The notes: generated by a model from the letters alone, not told the origin. Numbered from the stretch's first letter, positions 1 through 8,184 are shown. The stretch: 19,048 bases of DNA from DASYHQ01 sp038223165 (GCA_038223165.1 JBBRHE010000053.1:1-19048); one strand, 5' to 3'. Numbers and translations are program-made.

Positions 1-468
1 GAACGTCGGGCCAAACGCTGGAATTTCCTGGGTAACCTGCCAGTGCGATTGAAGACGCCCGAGTTCATGGCCGTCCACGCCAGCCCGCGAAGGCCGATCA
101 ACGAATACATCTTCCCGGATGACATTTACACCAACCCGGGCAAGTTCGTCAGCATTTTCGAGCGGTTCGAGAAGCTATGCTTTGTCGGTCACACGCACGT
201 GCCGGGTGTGTTTCTGGAAGGGCCGGACTTCTACAGCCCCGACGAACTGGACTACAAGTTTGCTCTGACGGACGAGAAAGCGATCATCAACGTCGGCAGT
301 GTCGGGCAACCGCGCGACCGCGACCCGCGGAGCAGTTTTGTCGTCGTCAGCGAAACCCACGTCGAGTTCGTGCGCTTGCAGTACGACGTGAACGCGACGG
401 TGAAGAAGGTCGAGCAGGTTGAAGAATTGGACGATTTTCTAGGCTCACGATTGTTGGACGGAAGGTAG
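1..468 (+). CDS. Metallophosphoesterase, calcineurin-like (5' end missing)
   Basis: The reading frame is open from the first base of the window, so the start lies upstream; about 155 codons are visible. The C-terminal half of a YfcE/MJ0936-type metallophosphoesterase can be recognised: VHASPRRP near residue 22 (a metal-binding histidine), GHTHVPGV near residue 63 (the GHTH metal-binding motif), and INVGSVGQPRD near residue 97, the usual closing block that precedes a short beta strand. Such enzymes are soluble, hold two divalent metals and cleave phosphodiesters or phosphomonoesters; the natural substrate cannot be told from the sequence. The N-terminal DxHxN-type metal block is outside the window. 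The gene ends 12 bases before a palindromic repeat and is followed by yidC; no functional link to yidC is evident. Confidence 0.85.
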   Translation, partial: ERRAKRWNFLGNLPVRLKTPEFMAVHASPRRPINEYIFPDDIYTNPGKFVSIFERFEKLCFVGHTHVPGVFLEGPDFYSPDELDYKFALTDEKAIINVGSVGQPRDRDPRSSFVVVSETHVEFVRLQYDVNATVKKVEQVEELDDFLGSRLLDGR

Positions 469-480
469 GAAGCGAATAAG

Positions 481-560
481 TTGCCAGTTGCCAGTTTCCA
501 GTTGCCAGTGAAGAAAAACGTGTCTTTCACTGGCAACTGGCAACCGCAACTGGCAACTGA
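481..560. repeat. Palindromic repeat built from TTGCCAGT units upstream of yidC
   Basis: Units of TTGCCAGT/CCAGTTGCC are repeated on the left and their complement on the right. The inner arms are perfect over 15 bases (498-512 against 526-540, CCAGTTGCCAGTGAA / TTCACTGGCAACTGG) with a 13-base loop, and pairing extends imperfectly outward. The element ends only about 10 bases before the yidC ATG, so it lies in the yidC leader if transcription starts upstream. It has no T-run and is not an obvious terminator. It keeps the yidC frame open back to a TTG at 481, which would mislead automated start calling. Confidence 0.85.
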
Positions 561-570
561 TCGATATTCA

Positions 571-2724
571 ATGGACACGAAGCGACTCATCATCGGTCTG
601 GCGCTGGCCATGGCCGTCATGCTTGTCTGGGACCGGTTGGGAACGTATCTGGATCAGAAGCACCCGGAGTGGGGGCTGCGCAACCCGAAGACCGCGACCG
701 AGCAAGTAACCCCGGCGACGACGGTGCCGGTTGCGCCTGTTGTGCCTATTGCGCCAACGACGACCGTAACGGCCAGCACGACCGCACCGGGCGTCGTGGT
801 GTTGCCGCAACCGGTGGTCGCGGCTCCGCCATCGGTGTTGACGACGGGACCGAGCGTTTCTGGGGTGTCTGCGATCGCTGCGACATCCCAGCCGAGCGAT
901 GTGATTATCGGGTCGGTCGATAAGAACAACGAAAAGTATGCCCTGGCGATCGACCTGTCACCGGTTGGCGCGGGCATCGATTCGGTCACACTTAACGAGT
1001 ACAAGCGGGCGGTCAACAAGCCCGAGCCGTACGTCTTTCAGCAACCGTACCCTGGCCTTGAGAATGCCTCGCGACCCCTGGCGACCCGCTGGATTACGGT
1101 CGACGGGATCAAGGTTGATCTGGAGTCGATGACCTGGGCGGTCGCGAGCCAGTCCCAAGGCGCTGCGACGTTCACGCTCGACATCACCGGTGCGGATGGC
1201 CCACTCGTCCGGTTAACGCGGACCTACACGCTGACTGACAAGAAGGCCGAGTCCGCCAACGCCGGTGGCTATGAGGTAAAGGTCGACCTGTCGTTCGAGA
1301 ATCTCGCCAAGCGTCCTTTGCAACTAGCCACTGCGTTCAACGGCACAACCCCACCCGCCAACGAGAATGATCGTCAGGCCGACCAGCAGATCATCGCTGG
1401 TTATCTAAATGGGCCGTACGTGACGATCGGACACCAGTTGGTGACTGAGTACAACGCCGGCACACCGTGGCGCGACCTTACCAAGAGCGACAGCAAGGGC
1501 TATCCGATTGCGTGGGTCGGCTCGGGCAACGGTTACTTTAACGGTCTGCTTCGCCCGGAACCCTCGACCGGCGCGGTCAGTGGTCCGTACGTCGCCAAGG
1601 TGGTCGCAGCGGCGTTCAAGCCCGAAGCGAAGGACTATCACCACGACGTCAACATCACCATCGAAACAAATGCGATGACTCTGCCGGCCGGTGGGTCGGT
1701 CAGCCTCCCCATGCGGGCCTTCTTCTTCCCCAAGAAGCGCGACCTGCTCGGTAACGAATACCTGCAAGCGGCGCCACTGGCGTTCCAACAGACGTTAGTC
1801 ATGACGAGCGGCCCGTGCGGTTACTGCACGTTCGAGTGGCTGATCAGTGGCCTGGTGTGGATGCTGCGCATGTTCCACAAGGTCCTGTTCGACTGGGGCC
1901 TGGCGATCATCGCGCTGGTGGGTGTCGTGCGGTTGCTGCTGCACCCGATCACGAAAAAATCCCAGGTCTCCATGATGGCGATGGGAAAAATGGGCCCCGA
2001 GCTCGAACGCCTGAAGAAAAAGTACGGCGACGACAAGGAAGGCCTGAACAAAGCGATGATGGGCTTCTACAAGGAGCAAGGCGCCACACCGATCCTCGGT
2101 TGCCTGCCCATGTTCCTGCAGATGCCGATCTGGATAGCACTCTACAGCTCGCTGCAGAGCACGTTTGAACTTCGCCAGTCCCCGTTTCTGCAGTTTGGTG
2201 GGATCAAGCTGACGTGGATTGAAGATTTGGCCCACCCGGATCGGTTGTTCTATTTCCCGCAGCACGCGGTGAATATCTTCGGATTCTTCAAGATCGATGC
2301 GTTCAACGTCCTGCCGTTCCTGCTGGCGGTCGTGTTCTGGCTGCAGACGAAATACACCCCCAAACCGCCGGCCACAACACCCGAACAGTTGCAGCAGCAG
2401 AAGATGATGCAGTGGATGACCCTGCTGTTCCCGGTTTTCCTTTACAACGGCCCGGCTGGTTTGAACCTGTACATCCTGACGAGCACGACGATCGGCATCA
2501 TCGAGAGCAAGATCATCCGCAAGCACATTCGGGAAAAGGAAGAGGCCGAAAAGAACGGTGTGGTCATCGTCGACGCGCCATCCCTGAGCAGCCCACCGCC
2601 CAAGGGTGGTGTCCGCCGGGTTGAACCGAAGAAGCCGCAAGGGGGCGGCGTCATGGGCTGGTTCGCCCAGTTGCAGCAAAAGGCCGAAGAACTGAAGCGC
2701 GAGGCGGATAAGAAAAAGAAGTGA
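571..2724 (+). CDS. yidC: Membrane protein insertase YidC
   Basis: A 717-residue inner-membrane insertase that places membrane proteins in the bilayer alone or with SecYEG. The N-terminal anchor is at residues 5-20 (LIIGLALAMAVMLVW), followed by a Pro/Thr/Val-rich linker to about 110 and a large periplasmic beta domain to about 400. The conserved YidC/Oxa1 core follows, from about 415 to 665. It carries the hydrophilic-groove arginine (R454 in VVRLLLHPI), the cytoplasmic hairpin with KMGPELERLKKKYGDD, the LPMFLQMPIWIALYSSL helix and the closing LNLYILTSTTIGIIE helix. The tail is Lys/Glu-rich and basic (ends in KKKK), as expected for ribosome contact. ATG 571 is chosen because the first TM helix follows directly; the frame is open further upstream only through a palindromic repeat. 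No clear Shine-Dalgarno is seen. Neighbour mnmE follows, the usual order. Confidence 0.97.
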   Translation: MDTKRLIIGLALAMAVMLVWDRLGTYLDQKHPEWGLRNPKTATEQVTPATTVPVAPVVPIAPTTTVTASTTAPGVVVLPQPVVAAPPSVLTTGPSVSGVSAIAATSQPSDVIIGSVDKNNEKYALAIDLSPVGAGIDSVTLNEYKRAVNKPEPYVFQQPYPGLENASRPLATRWITVDGIKVDLESMTWAVASQSQGAATFTLDITGADGPLVRLTRTYTLTDKKAESANAGGYEVKVDLSFENLAKRPLQLATAFNGTTPPANENDRQADQQIIAGYLNGPYVTIGHQLVTEYNAGTPWRDLTKSDSKGYPIAWVGSGNGYFNGLLRPEPSTGAVSGPYVAKVVAAAFKPEAKDYHHDVNITIETNAMTLPAGGSVSLPMRAFFFPKKRDLLGNEYLQAAPLAFQQTLVMTSGPCGYCTFEWLISGLVWMLRMFHKVLFDWGLAIIALVGVVRLLLHPITKKSQVSMMAMGKMGPELERLKKKYGDDKEGLNKAMMGFYKEQGATPILGCLPMFLQMPIWIALYSSLQSTFELRQSPFLQFGGIKLTWIEDLAHPDRLFYFPQHAVNIFGFFKIDAFNVLPFLLAVVFWLQTKYTPKPPATTPEQLQQQKMMQWMTLLFPVFLYNGPAGLNLYILTSTTIGIIESKIIRKHIREKEEAEKNGVVIVDAPSLSSPPPKGGVRRVEPKKPQGGGVMGWFAQLQQKAEELKREADKKKK

Positions 2725-2736
2725 TGTCGAAGCGCG

Positions 2737-2846
2737 AATGACGAAACCAGAACGACAAACGAAACTCGAAGCCCGAATGATGAAAAGGTCATTCGGGCTT
2801 CGTTATTTGGCATTCGTCATTGATTGGTCATTCTGGTGTCGTCATT
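2737..2846. repeat. Nested palindromic repeat filling the yidC-mnmE gap
   Basis: The inner hairpin is a perfect 14-bp stem (2767-2780 CGAAGCCCGAATGA against 2789-2802) with an 8-base loop. Outside it, 2737-2763 pairs with 2820-2846 with 22 of 27 positions matching (AATGACGAAACCAGAA-type arms). The element occupies nearly the whole 132-base gap between the yidC stop and the mnmE start. The T-stretch after the inner stem (TTATTTGG) is weak, so terminator activity is possible but unproven. It looks like a dispersed, mobile-type intergenic repeat rather than a gene part. Confidence 0.85.
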
Positions 2847-2856
2847 CTGGTTTGCC

Positions 2857-4191
2857 GTGATCGCTACCGACACCATCGTCGCCATCAGCTCTGCCACGGG
2901 ACCTGCGTCGCGGATGATCGTGCGATTGAGCGGACCGGCGGCGCTGTCTGTTGCCGAAGAATTGACGGGTGACGAACCGTCCCACACCGCGGCGGTGTGT
3001 ACTTCGATTCGATTTGACTATCTGACCGTTCCGGCATGGCTGTACGCGTTCCACGCGCCGCGGTCGTCGACGGGTGAAGATGTCGTCGAGTTACACATCC
3101 CCGGAAATCCACTGCTTGCCAGGTTGCTGATGTCGCACCTGCTGTCCCACGGTGCTCGCGCAGCCGAGCCGGGGGAGTTTACGGCCCGGGCATACTTTAA
3201 CGGCAAGCTCGACCTCAGCGCCGCCGAGGGGGTCGCAGCGGTGATCGGGGCGCGGTCCGAAGCACAACTTCAGGCTGCCAGGCAGTTGTTGGCCGGTGAA
3301 CTGGCCAACCGCGTTCGACCGATGGTCGATGCGATTGCTGAGACACTGGCGTTACTGGAAGTCGGCATCGATTTCGTTGACGAGGATGTGACCTTCCTGT
3401 CGGCGACAGAGGTCGATGAACGGATTTCGAGCGTGATGGGGCAAGTGCGATCGCTACAGAACGAATCATCGCGCATCGAGCCGCTGTCGCACGACCCAAC
3501 GGTCGTGCTCGTGGGTAGACCGAACGCGGGAAAGAGCACACTGTTGAACGCGTTGGCGGGCATCGAACGCGCGGTCGTTTCCGACGTCGCCGGGACGACG
3601 CGGGACATCGTCTCTCACGAGATTGCTCTGCGGCGTGGAACCGTCCGCGTGTGGGACGTGGCCGGCATCGAAACGGCTCGGACGACCGATGCCATCGCGA
3701 TCACTTCGATCGAACGCCAGATGCAGGAGCGCACCCGCAGCGCGATCGAGTCCGCCGACACCGTCGTCTACGTCGATGATTCGGGAGTGCCCGAGCGCCT
3801 CGCGGTGTTGAACATCGGCCGTGAGCCAGACCTGCGTGTCTTCACCAAGGCCGACCTGGCGCAACGTGTCACGGTTGCCTCCCCGGCAACGGTTCACGTC
3901 AGCGCGGTGACGGGCCAGGGTCTCACCGAATTGCGAGCGAGGTTGGACGACCTCTGTTTCGGGAGTGCCGAGCGAAGCGGATTGTCGCTCAATGCCAGAC
4001 ATCTGCAGCACTTGGCCGATGCATCGCAAGCGCTGACGCGCGCCATGGAGGCGAACGCCAACAGCGTCGGGTCAGAGATTGTCGCGATGGAACTTCGGCA
4101 CACGATTGATGATCTGGGCGCGATCGTTGGCAGCATATCGCCAGACGAACTGCTTGGGCGCGTCTTCTCGCGATTCTGTATTGGCAAGTGA
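2857..4191 (+). CDS. mnmE: tRNA modification GTPase MnmE
   Basis: MnmE, with MnmG, makes the (carboxymethyl)aminomethyl group on U34 of certain tRNAs using GTP, methylene-THF and FAD. The N-terminal folate-binding domain opens with DTIVAIS and MIVRLSG. The G domain inside the helical domain has all motifs: G1 GRPNAGKST at about residues 220-228, G2 TTRD at 247-250, G3 DVAG at 267-270 and G4 TKAD at 330-333. The protein ends in the family signature FCIGK, whose cysteine is needed for modification. Length 444 residues is normal. GTG 2857 is chosen because family members begin a few residues before DTI; a TTG at 2824 in the same frame lies inside the palindromic repeat and would add unlikely residues. 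G3 has DVAG where DTAG is usual, a small oddity. No Shine-Dalgarno is visible. Confidence 0.95.
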   Translation: MIATDTIVAISSATGPASRMIVRLSGPAALSVAEELTGDEPSHTAAVCTSIRFDYLTVPAWLYAFHAPRSSTGEDVVELHIPGNPLLARLLMSHLLSHGARAAEPGEFTARAYFNGKLDLSAAEGVAAVIGARSEAQLQAARQLLAGELANRVRPMVDAIAETLALLEVGIDFVDEDVTFLSATEVDERISSVMGQVRSLQNESSRIEPLSHDPTVVLVGRPNAGKSTLLNALAGIERAVVSDVAGTTRDIVSHEIALRRGTVRVWDVAGIETARTTDAIAITSIERQMQERTRSAIESADTVVYVDDSGVPERLAVLNIGREPDLRVFTKADLAQRVTVASPATVHVSAVTGQGLTELRARLDDLCFGSAERSGLSLNARHLQHLADASQALTRAMEANANSVGSEIVAMELRHTIDDLGAIVGSISPDELLGRVFSRFCIGK

Positions 4192-4208
4192 ACTTGAGCG
4201 TTCGGATT

Positions 4209-4250
4209 GAACGCAGAGGCGCAGAGAGGGGCACGCGGAGGGTCGCTGAG
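4209..4250. repeat. AACGCAGAGGCGCAGAG-type repeat fragment
   Basis: The stretch AACGCAGAGGCGCAGAGAG (4210-4228) and the following GGGGCACGCGGAG look like one arm of a purine-rich dispersed repeat. A related sequence, AACACAGAGGCGGAGCG, starts at 14181 within a clear inverted repeat elsewhere in the window, so this is probably a partial relative. The rest of the 262-base gap between mnmE and the lipoprotein gene shows no gene, no tRNA and no convincing promoter or terminator. Confidence 0.5.
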
Positions 4251-4453
4251 AAAGGCATTCCTGGATGGTCAGGTTCACCATAAGCCCGCGACGTAGCTTG
4301 GAAACGTTGCGTTACTGCAACATCCCCTGTTGTTTCTCGGCATCATGGCACACAGGCCGCAGATGGGTTCATGAGCATGTCGTTGTTTGATGACCCAGAA
4401 CACCGATATGGGAAGCCATGCTTTATTGGCACCGCATTTGAAATGCATCTCAC

Positions 4454-4774
4454 ATGCGTTGCCTTGCCGCCATCGTGTTGATTGGACTGACCCTCGGTTG
4501 CTCTGCGACCCGTCATAAGAACGCTCCCCCTGCCCCCGTTGCCCAGCGGTCAGCCCCCGCGGCGGCTTTGGCGTTTGATGGACCGGTGAACGGGACGTTG
4601 CCCGAATACGCCTTGGACCGTCCATCGCGCGACCCTGTGGCCTACGTGGGTTACGACCTATCGATCGTAATTTATTCCTATACCCGAACGGATGATCGCC
4701 AGTATCTCTTTGACCAGTTCAACGACTACGACCGCCAGTCGTATTCCACGCGGGTTGGCGTCTCCTATAGATAG
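4454..4774 (+). CDS. Small putative lipoprotein, unknown function
   Basis: A 106-residue protein with an N-terminal signal: a short basic start (MR), a hydrophobic core (LAAIVLIGL) and a lipobox-like end TLGC with Cys16 as the likely lipidated residue. The -3 position is Thr rather than the commoner Leu, so lipidation is likely but not certain. The mature part has an Ala/Pro-rich linker (residues 22-38) and then a Tyr/Asp-rich segment (YVGYDLSIVIYSYTRTDD) ending in RVGVSYR, which could be a short beta structure. No family is recognised. The gene stands alone between mnmE and the HU gene, with about 260 bases upstream and 195 downstream. No clear Shine-Dalgarno precedes the ATG. Confidence 0.6.
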   Translation: MRCLAAIVLIGLTLGCSATRHKNAPPAPVAQRSAPAAALAFDGPVNGTLPEYALDRPSRDPVAYVGYDLSIVIYSYTRTDDRQYLFDQFNDYDRQSYSTRVGVSYR

Positions 4775-4896
4775 ACAGCGAAAACGGGTCATCTTTTCTC
4801 CGTTGCGATATTTTGTCGCTGTTTGTTAGTGGTTGAGCTTGTTTGGTTTAGGAACGCATTTGGACCACTTCGTTCTGTCGTCACATTAGCCTTCTC

Positions 4897-4924
4897 TTGC
4901 AAACGCGTCCGTAAATGTCATAGT
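4897..4924 (+). promoter_or_regulatory. Candidate sigma70-type promoter of the HU gene
   Basis: TTGCAA (4897-4902) and CATAGT (4919-4924) are separated by 16 bases and sit about 45 bases upstream of the HU start. The leader then carries GGGGAG (4956-4961), 8 bases before the ATG, a strong ribosome binding site. The match to the -10 consensus is only four of six, so this is a candidate. Confidence 0.45.
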
Positions 4925-4969
4925 GAACGTGGGTTCTGACACAGGCAATCTCTCCGGGGAGCCAATTTC

Positions 4970-5356
<387 letters not shown>

Positions 5357-5433
5357 GCCCGTCGTGCATCAGTAGCCCATCTCCATCTAGCGAGGGTTTA
5401 GCCGGCGTGGTTTGATCCCATGAAGACTGACCA

Positions 5434-5463
5434 AGCCCTGGGCTAGCCCGGGGCTATATTTTT
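5434..5463 (+). terminator. Intrinsic terminator after the HU gene
   Basis: AGCCCTGGG (5434-5442) pairs with CCCGGGGCT (5447-5455) around the loop CTAG, a 9-bp GC-rich stem with one G-U pair, followed directly by ATATTTTT. It lies 78 bases after the HU stop and before the next gene, a textbook rho-independent layout. Confidence 0.8.
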
Positions 5464-5497
5464 GACCGGATGCTTGTCCCCAGCTTTCATGCTCACC

Positions 5498-6682
5498 ATG
5501 TCTCCCGACTGGTCCCAAGCCCTTCAACAGACCGCCAACGACCGACGGGCCAGATGGCTTGAACGATCGCGCACGATCACCGACCCGGTCGATGCCGTTC
5601 ACGTCGTCCGCAACGGGCGATCGCTCGTCAACTTTTCCTCGAACAACTACCTCGGGCTGACACATCACCCGCGCATAACGACCGCGATGGCAACCACCGC
5701 GCGGCAGTTCGGCGCGGGAAGTGGAGCTGCGGGATTGATCGCTGGTCATACGTCGGCGCACGCGTCGGCCGAGCGGGCGATTGCACGATGGAAGGGGACG
5801 CAAGCAGCGGTCCTCTTACCAAGTGGTTACCAATCAAACATCGCGGCGATCGGGTCGCTCGCGGCGATCGGTGAGGCGCATGGGGTTGGTGTGCGTTTCC
5901 TGCTCGACAAGCTTTGTCACGCGTCACTCATCGACGCCGTGCGGGGCAGTGGCGCCATGTATCGCGTCTTTCCGCACAACGGCATCGACAAGCTTGAACG
6001 CCTGCTCACCGAGCGACCGACGACTCAACTGCAGGTCGTGGTTACCGAGTCCATCTTCAGCATGGACGGTGACGCTGCCGACCTCGTGGCGATCAGCAAG
6101 CTAAAGGAGAAACACGAGTTCCTTCTTCTGGTCGATGAAGCGCATGGCAGTGGTGTCTATGGGCCCGGTGGGGCAGGGCTTGCGGCTGAACTGGGTGTCA
6201 GCGACGCCATCGACGTCACGATCGCGACTTTTTCAAAGGCCGCCGGGGTGGCCGGTGGCGCGGTATGCGGTAGTGGCACCTTGTGCAATGCGCTCGTGAA
6301 CCACGGGCGGGCTTACATCTACTCGACCGCAGTACCCGCTGCTATTGCTGTAGGGATCGAAGCGTCACTGAACGTGATGGCGCGTGAACCGCAACGATCA
6401 GCACGCGTTCGCGCGCTGGCTAGGCGCGTGCGAGAAGGACTGAACCTCGCAACGTCGTCGTCACCGGTCGATTCACCGATCGTGCCGGTTGTATTGGGGT
6501 CGGAAGAGGCTGCGCTGAACGCTGCGGCAAGTCTGCTGGACCAGGGGATGCTGGTCGTCGCCGTTCGCCCACCTACTGTGCCCAAGGGGGCCAGCCGGTT
6601 GCGCGTGACCTTATCGAGCGAACATTCCGACGAGGCGGTGTCGGCGCTGGTCGACGCGTTAAGATCGATCCGCGGCGCTTAG
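5498..6682 (+). CDS. bioF: 8-amino-7-oxononanoate synthase (BioF-type PLP enzyme)
   Basis: A PLP-dependent alpha-oxoamine synthase of 394 residues. BioF condenses pimeloyl-ACP or -CoA with alanine in biotin synthesis, in the cytosol. Visible family blocks are FSSNNYLGL (entry to the fold), FGAGSGAAGLIAGH (a phosphate/cofactor region), HASLIDAVRGSG, DEAHGSGVYG near residues 213-222 (Asp213 and His216 contact PLP), and TFSKAAGV with the Schiff-base lysine K247. The C-terminal VRPPTVPKGASRLRVTLS is closer to BioF than to 2-amino-3-ketobutyrate CoA ligase (Kbl). No other biotin gene is in the window, so the acyl substrate rests on homology alone. ATG 5498 (MSPDWSQAL) is chosen; ATG 5489 is also possible, while the TTG at 5462 lies in the preceding terminator. 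No Shine-Dalgarno is seen for any start. Confidence 0.85.
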   Translation: MSPDWSQALQQTANDRRARWLERSRTITDPVDAVHVVRNGRSLVNFSSNNYLGLTHHPRITTAMATTARQFGAGSGAAGLIAGHTSAHASAERAIARWKGTQAAVLLPSGYQSNIAAIGSLAAIGEAHGVGVRFLLDKLCHASLIDAVRGSGAMYRVFPHNGIDKLERLLTERPTTQLQVVVTESIFSMDGDAADLVAISKLKEKHEFLLLVDEAHGSGVYGPGGAGLAAELGVSDAIDVTIATFSKAAGVAGGAVCGSGTLCNALVNHGRAYIYSTAVPAAIAVGIEASLNVMAREPQRSARVRALARRVREGLNLATSSSPVDSPIVPVVLGSEEAALNAAASLLDQGMLVVAVRPPTVPKGASRLRVTLSSEHSDEAVSALVDALRSIRGA

Positions 6683-6775
6683 CCGCTGGAGCGCAGCTCC
6701 GCGTTGTCGCCGAAAAGTAACGCAGTAAATAGCAACGTGCGGAACGTGTTCCTTTGGCCAACCGCACAAACCGCT

Positions 6776-7078
6776 TTAGGCCTGCGGCTGATCAAGACCG
6801 AACAGTGCCGAGCGGCTTGGGACGAACGAACCATCGTTCTCGACATTGCTTTCGATCCGCGCCATCGTCCGCGCAACGAGGTCGGCGGGTGGGTCAAGCA
6901 CCGGCAACTCGTTGAGCAGTTTCAGGAGGTCACCGGCATGACGGAGGCGCAGACGGACTGAATCAAATGCGGGGGGTGCGAATCCGGCCCGACCCCCCCC
7001 ATTGGCGTCCGGTGACAGGCCCTGATCAAGCAGAAGGTCTAGCGCCCGACGGTCGTCTTCGGATAATTTCAAACTCAT
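6776..7078 (-). CDS. Small protein downstream of an ECF sigma factor, possible sigma regulator
   Basis: A 100-residue soluble protein, unrecognised. The start is set by ATG at 7078 with GGGGAAG just upstream on the minus strand; the frame is open further upstream but that part has no protein character. The N-terminus is charged (MSLKLSEDDRRALDLLL), a Gly-rich linker follows (NGGGRAGF, about 24-31), then an amphipathic helix (DLLKLLNEL) and LPVLDPPADLVARTMARI at about 58-75. The LP-x-PPADL-x-RT-x-x-x-I pattern is reminiscent of the tail of zinc-type anti-sigma factors and their planctomycete relatives. However, no HxxxCxxC zinc motif and no membrane helix are present. The position 303 bases after the ECF sigma gene on the same strand suggests a regulatory partner, which is inference. 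Confidence 0.65.
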   Translation of the reverse strand: MSLKLSEDDRRALDLLLDQGLSPDANGGGRAGFAPPAFDSVRLRLRHAGDLLKLLNELPVLDPPADLVARTMARIESNVENDGSFVPSRSALFGLDQPQA

Positions 7079-7120
7079 AAAGCTTCCCCGGACAGGTGCT
7101 GAGGTTCCCCGAACGACACG

Positions 7121-7149
7121 AAAGTAGCCGTCAGAGCCGGGATCGGCAA
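7121..7149 (-). promoter_or_regulatory. Candidate promoter for the 100-residue protein
   Basis: On the minus strand TTGCCG (7149-7144) and TACTTT (7126-7121) are separated by exactly 17 bases and lie about 43 bases before the ATG at 7078. This would let the small gene be expressed apart from the sigma gene. It is found by eye only. Confidence 0.4.
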
Positions 7150-7184
7150 CACGTAAAACCGGAACCCGGAAGAAAATGACATGT

Positions 7185-7208
7185 GTCGCAGACTTCACTC
7201 CCTGCGAC
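7185..7208. other. Perfect 7-bp hairpin between the sigma gene and the small gene
   Basis: GTCGCAG (7185-7191) pairs with CTGCGAC (7202-7208) around a 10-base loop. On the minus strand the stem is followed, after eight bases, by ATTTTCTT, so a weak terminator or leader structure is possible. Apart from this hairpin, the promoter candidate and the terminator candidate, I see nothing in the 303-base gap 7079-7381. Confidence 0.35.
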
Positions 7209-7310
7209 GGTCCAAAATTTGGTACGTGTCGGGGCCTATCTGAGGTTCGCGCTATTTGTCGGATGTGTGGGGCTTTTTCCGAACTGGATCGAAATTCGCG
7301 CGTTTTGAAC

Positions 7311-7343
7311 AAAAAAGGGTAAGGTTGTGTGAAGCAGCTTACC
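7311..7343 (-). terminator. Candidate terminator of the ECF sigma gene
   Basis: On the minus strand GGTAAG (7343-7338) pairs with CTTACC (7323-7318) around a 14-base loop and is followed by C and six Ts (7316-7311). It lies about 40 bases after the sigma stop codon. The stem is short and the loop long, so the strength is uncertain. Confidence 0.4.
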
Positions 7344-7381
7344 GATCCATCGCGAAACGGGACTGTTCACATTGATGTTCG

Positions 7382-8032
7382 TTAACCGGCCGAAACGCTG
7401 GGTCGCTTTTCTTTTGCGGTCGTCGCGGCCTTCCAGCGGTCGGCAAAATGCGCGACCGCCGCGTGCAGGCGGCTCTTCACGGTGCCAAGTGGGATGTCGA
7501 GAATCTCACCGATCTGCTTGTATGGAAACTGGTGGAAGTACGACAGCAGCAGAATTTCGCGCAGATGCTCCGGCATGTTCATGACGGTCTTCTGCACCAG
7601 AGCCTGCAATTCTTCGCGCTCCATTGGGTCGGACGGCAACTCACCGGCGGCCTGCATCAGGTCGATAAACTCACCGCTGTCTTCGTCACCGCGACCAATG
7701 GATGCCTGGAGCGGGCTGGTTGGCCTGCGGGCGTTGGACCGCAACAGGTCGCGAGCCTTGTTGGCCGCGATCGTAAACAACCACGGCCGGAACCGGCGCT
7801 GAGGGTCAAACTGCTCAGCAGACTGGTGAACTTGCAGAAACGTTTCCTGGAAGACATCCTCAGCCGCAGCGCGGTCACCGAGGAAGCGGACGAGAAAGTG
7901 AAACAGTTCGCGCTGGTACCGACCGATCAGCGTCGCGAAGCTGTTCTTGTCGCCATGGCGATAGTCAGCGAGCAGCTGCTCGTCGGCTCGATCGTCTCGC
8001 TGAATAGAGCTTGTTCCGAACATTGTCGTCAT
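7382..8032 (-). CDS. ECF-type RNA polymerase sigma factor
   Basis: A 216-residue group IV sigma factor. Region 2 spans about residues 32-98: the helix YQRELFHFLVRFLGDRAAAEDV, then the -10 recognition part with FQETFLQVHQ and RPWLFTIAANKARDLLR. A linker rich in charged residues runs from 99 to 145. Region 4 spans about 150-200: MPEHLREILLLSYFHQFPYKQIGEILDIPLGTVKSRLH, a helix-turn-helix for -35 contact. There is no region 1 or 3. The start ATG 8032 has GAGGG six bases upstream; a second ATG three codons in is possible. A 100-residue gene follows on the same strand, and rlmN diverges upstream. No zinc-type anti-sigma gene with a membrane helix is adjacent, so the mode of control is unknown. Confidence 0.93.
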   Translation of the reverse strand: MTTMFGTSSIQRDDRADEQLLADYRHGDKNSFATLIGRYQRELFHFLVRFLGDRAAAEDVFQETFLQVHQSAEQFDPQRRFRPWLFTIAANKARDLLRSNARRPTSPLQASIGRGDEDSGEFIDLMQAAGELPSDPMEREELQALVQKTVMNMPEHLREILLLSYFHQFPYKQIGEILDIPLGTVKSRLHAAVAHFADRWKAATTAKEKRPSVSAG

Positions 8033-8159
8033 AGCATACCCTCATAATAAGACTTCAAGCGGTCAGATCATGAGATAGATTGCATGCGCCTAACAGACCA
8101 GTTAACGTTCGGTTCGTCAACGACCAAACTGGCTCAACTGCATCGAATTTTCAAGCCGG

Positions 8160-8184
8160 TCATACGGGTTTTTCTGACGTATGA
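8160..8184 (+). promoter_or_regulatory. Hairpin that includes the rlmN start codon
   Basis: TCATACG (8160-8166) pairs perfectly with CGTATGA (8178-8184) around an 11-base T-rich loop, and the ATG at 8181 is inside the right arm. No Shine-Dalgarno is visible upstream. If translation starts at 8181 the stem could hide the start codon; an alternative ATG at 8190 is just outside. The stem is only 7 bp, so it may be chance. The 148-base divergent gap 8033-8180 holds no other clear signal. Confidence 0.35.

Noticed and set aside
1795..2679. Open frame of 294 codons on the minus strand, antisense to yidC
   Set aside because: Charged, motif-free translation; a shadow of the YidC core.
2824..2856. 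TTG 2824 as mnmE start
   Set aside because: It lies inside the palindromic repeat and adds a segment not found in the family; GTG 2857 gives the usual N-terminus.
4300..4440. Possible tRNA or small RNA in the gap before the lipoprotein gene
   Set aside because: No cloverleaf or T-loop motif could be built, and only a 5-bp CAACA/TGTTG hairpin is visible.
6704..6961. Possible + strand 85-codon gene between bioF and the ECF sigma unit
   Set aside because: It overlaps the minus-strand 100-residue frame, which has a good ribosome binding site, helix-like composition and a sensible position after the sigma gene.
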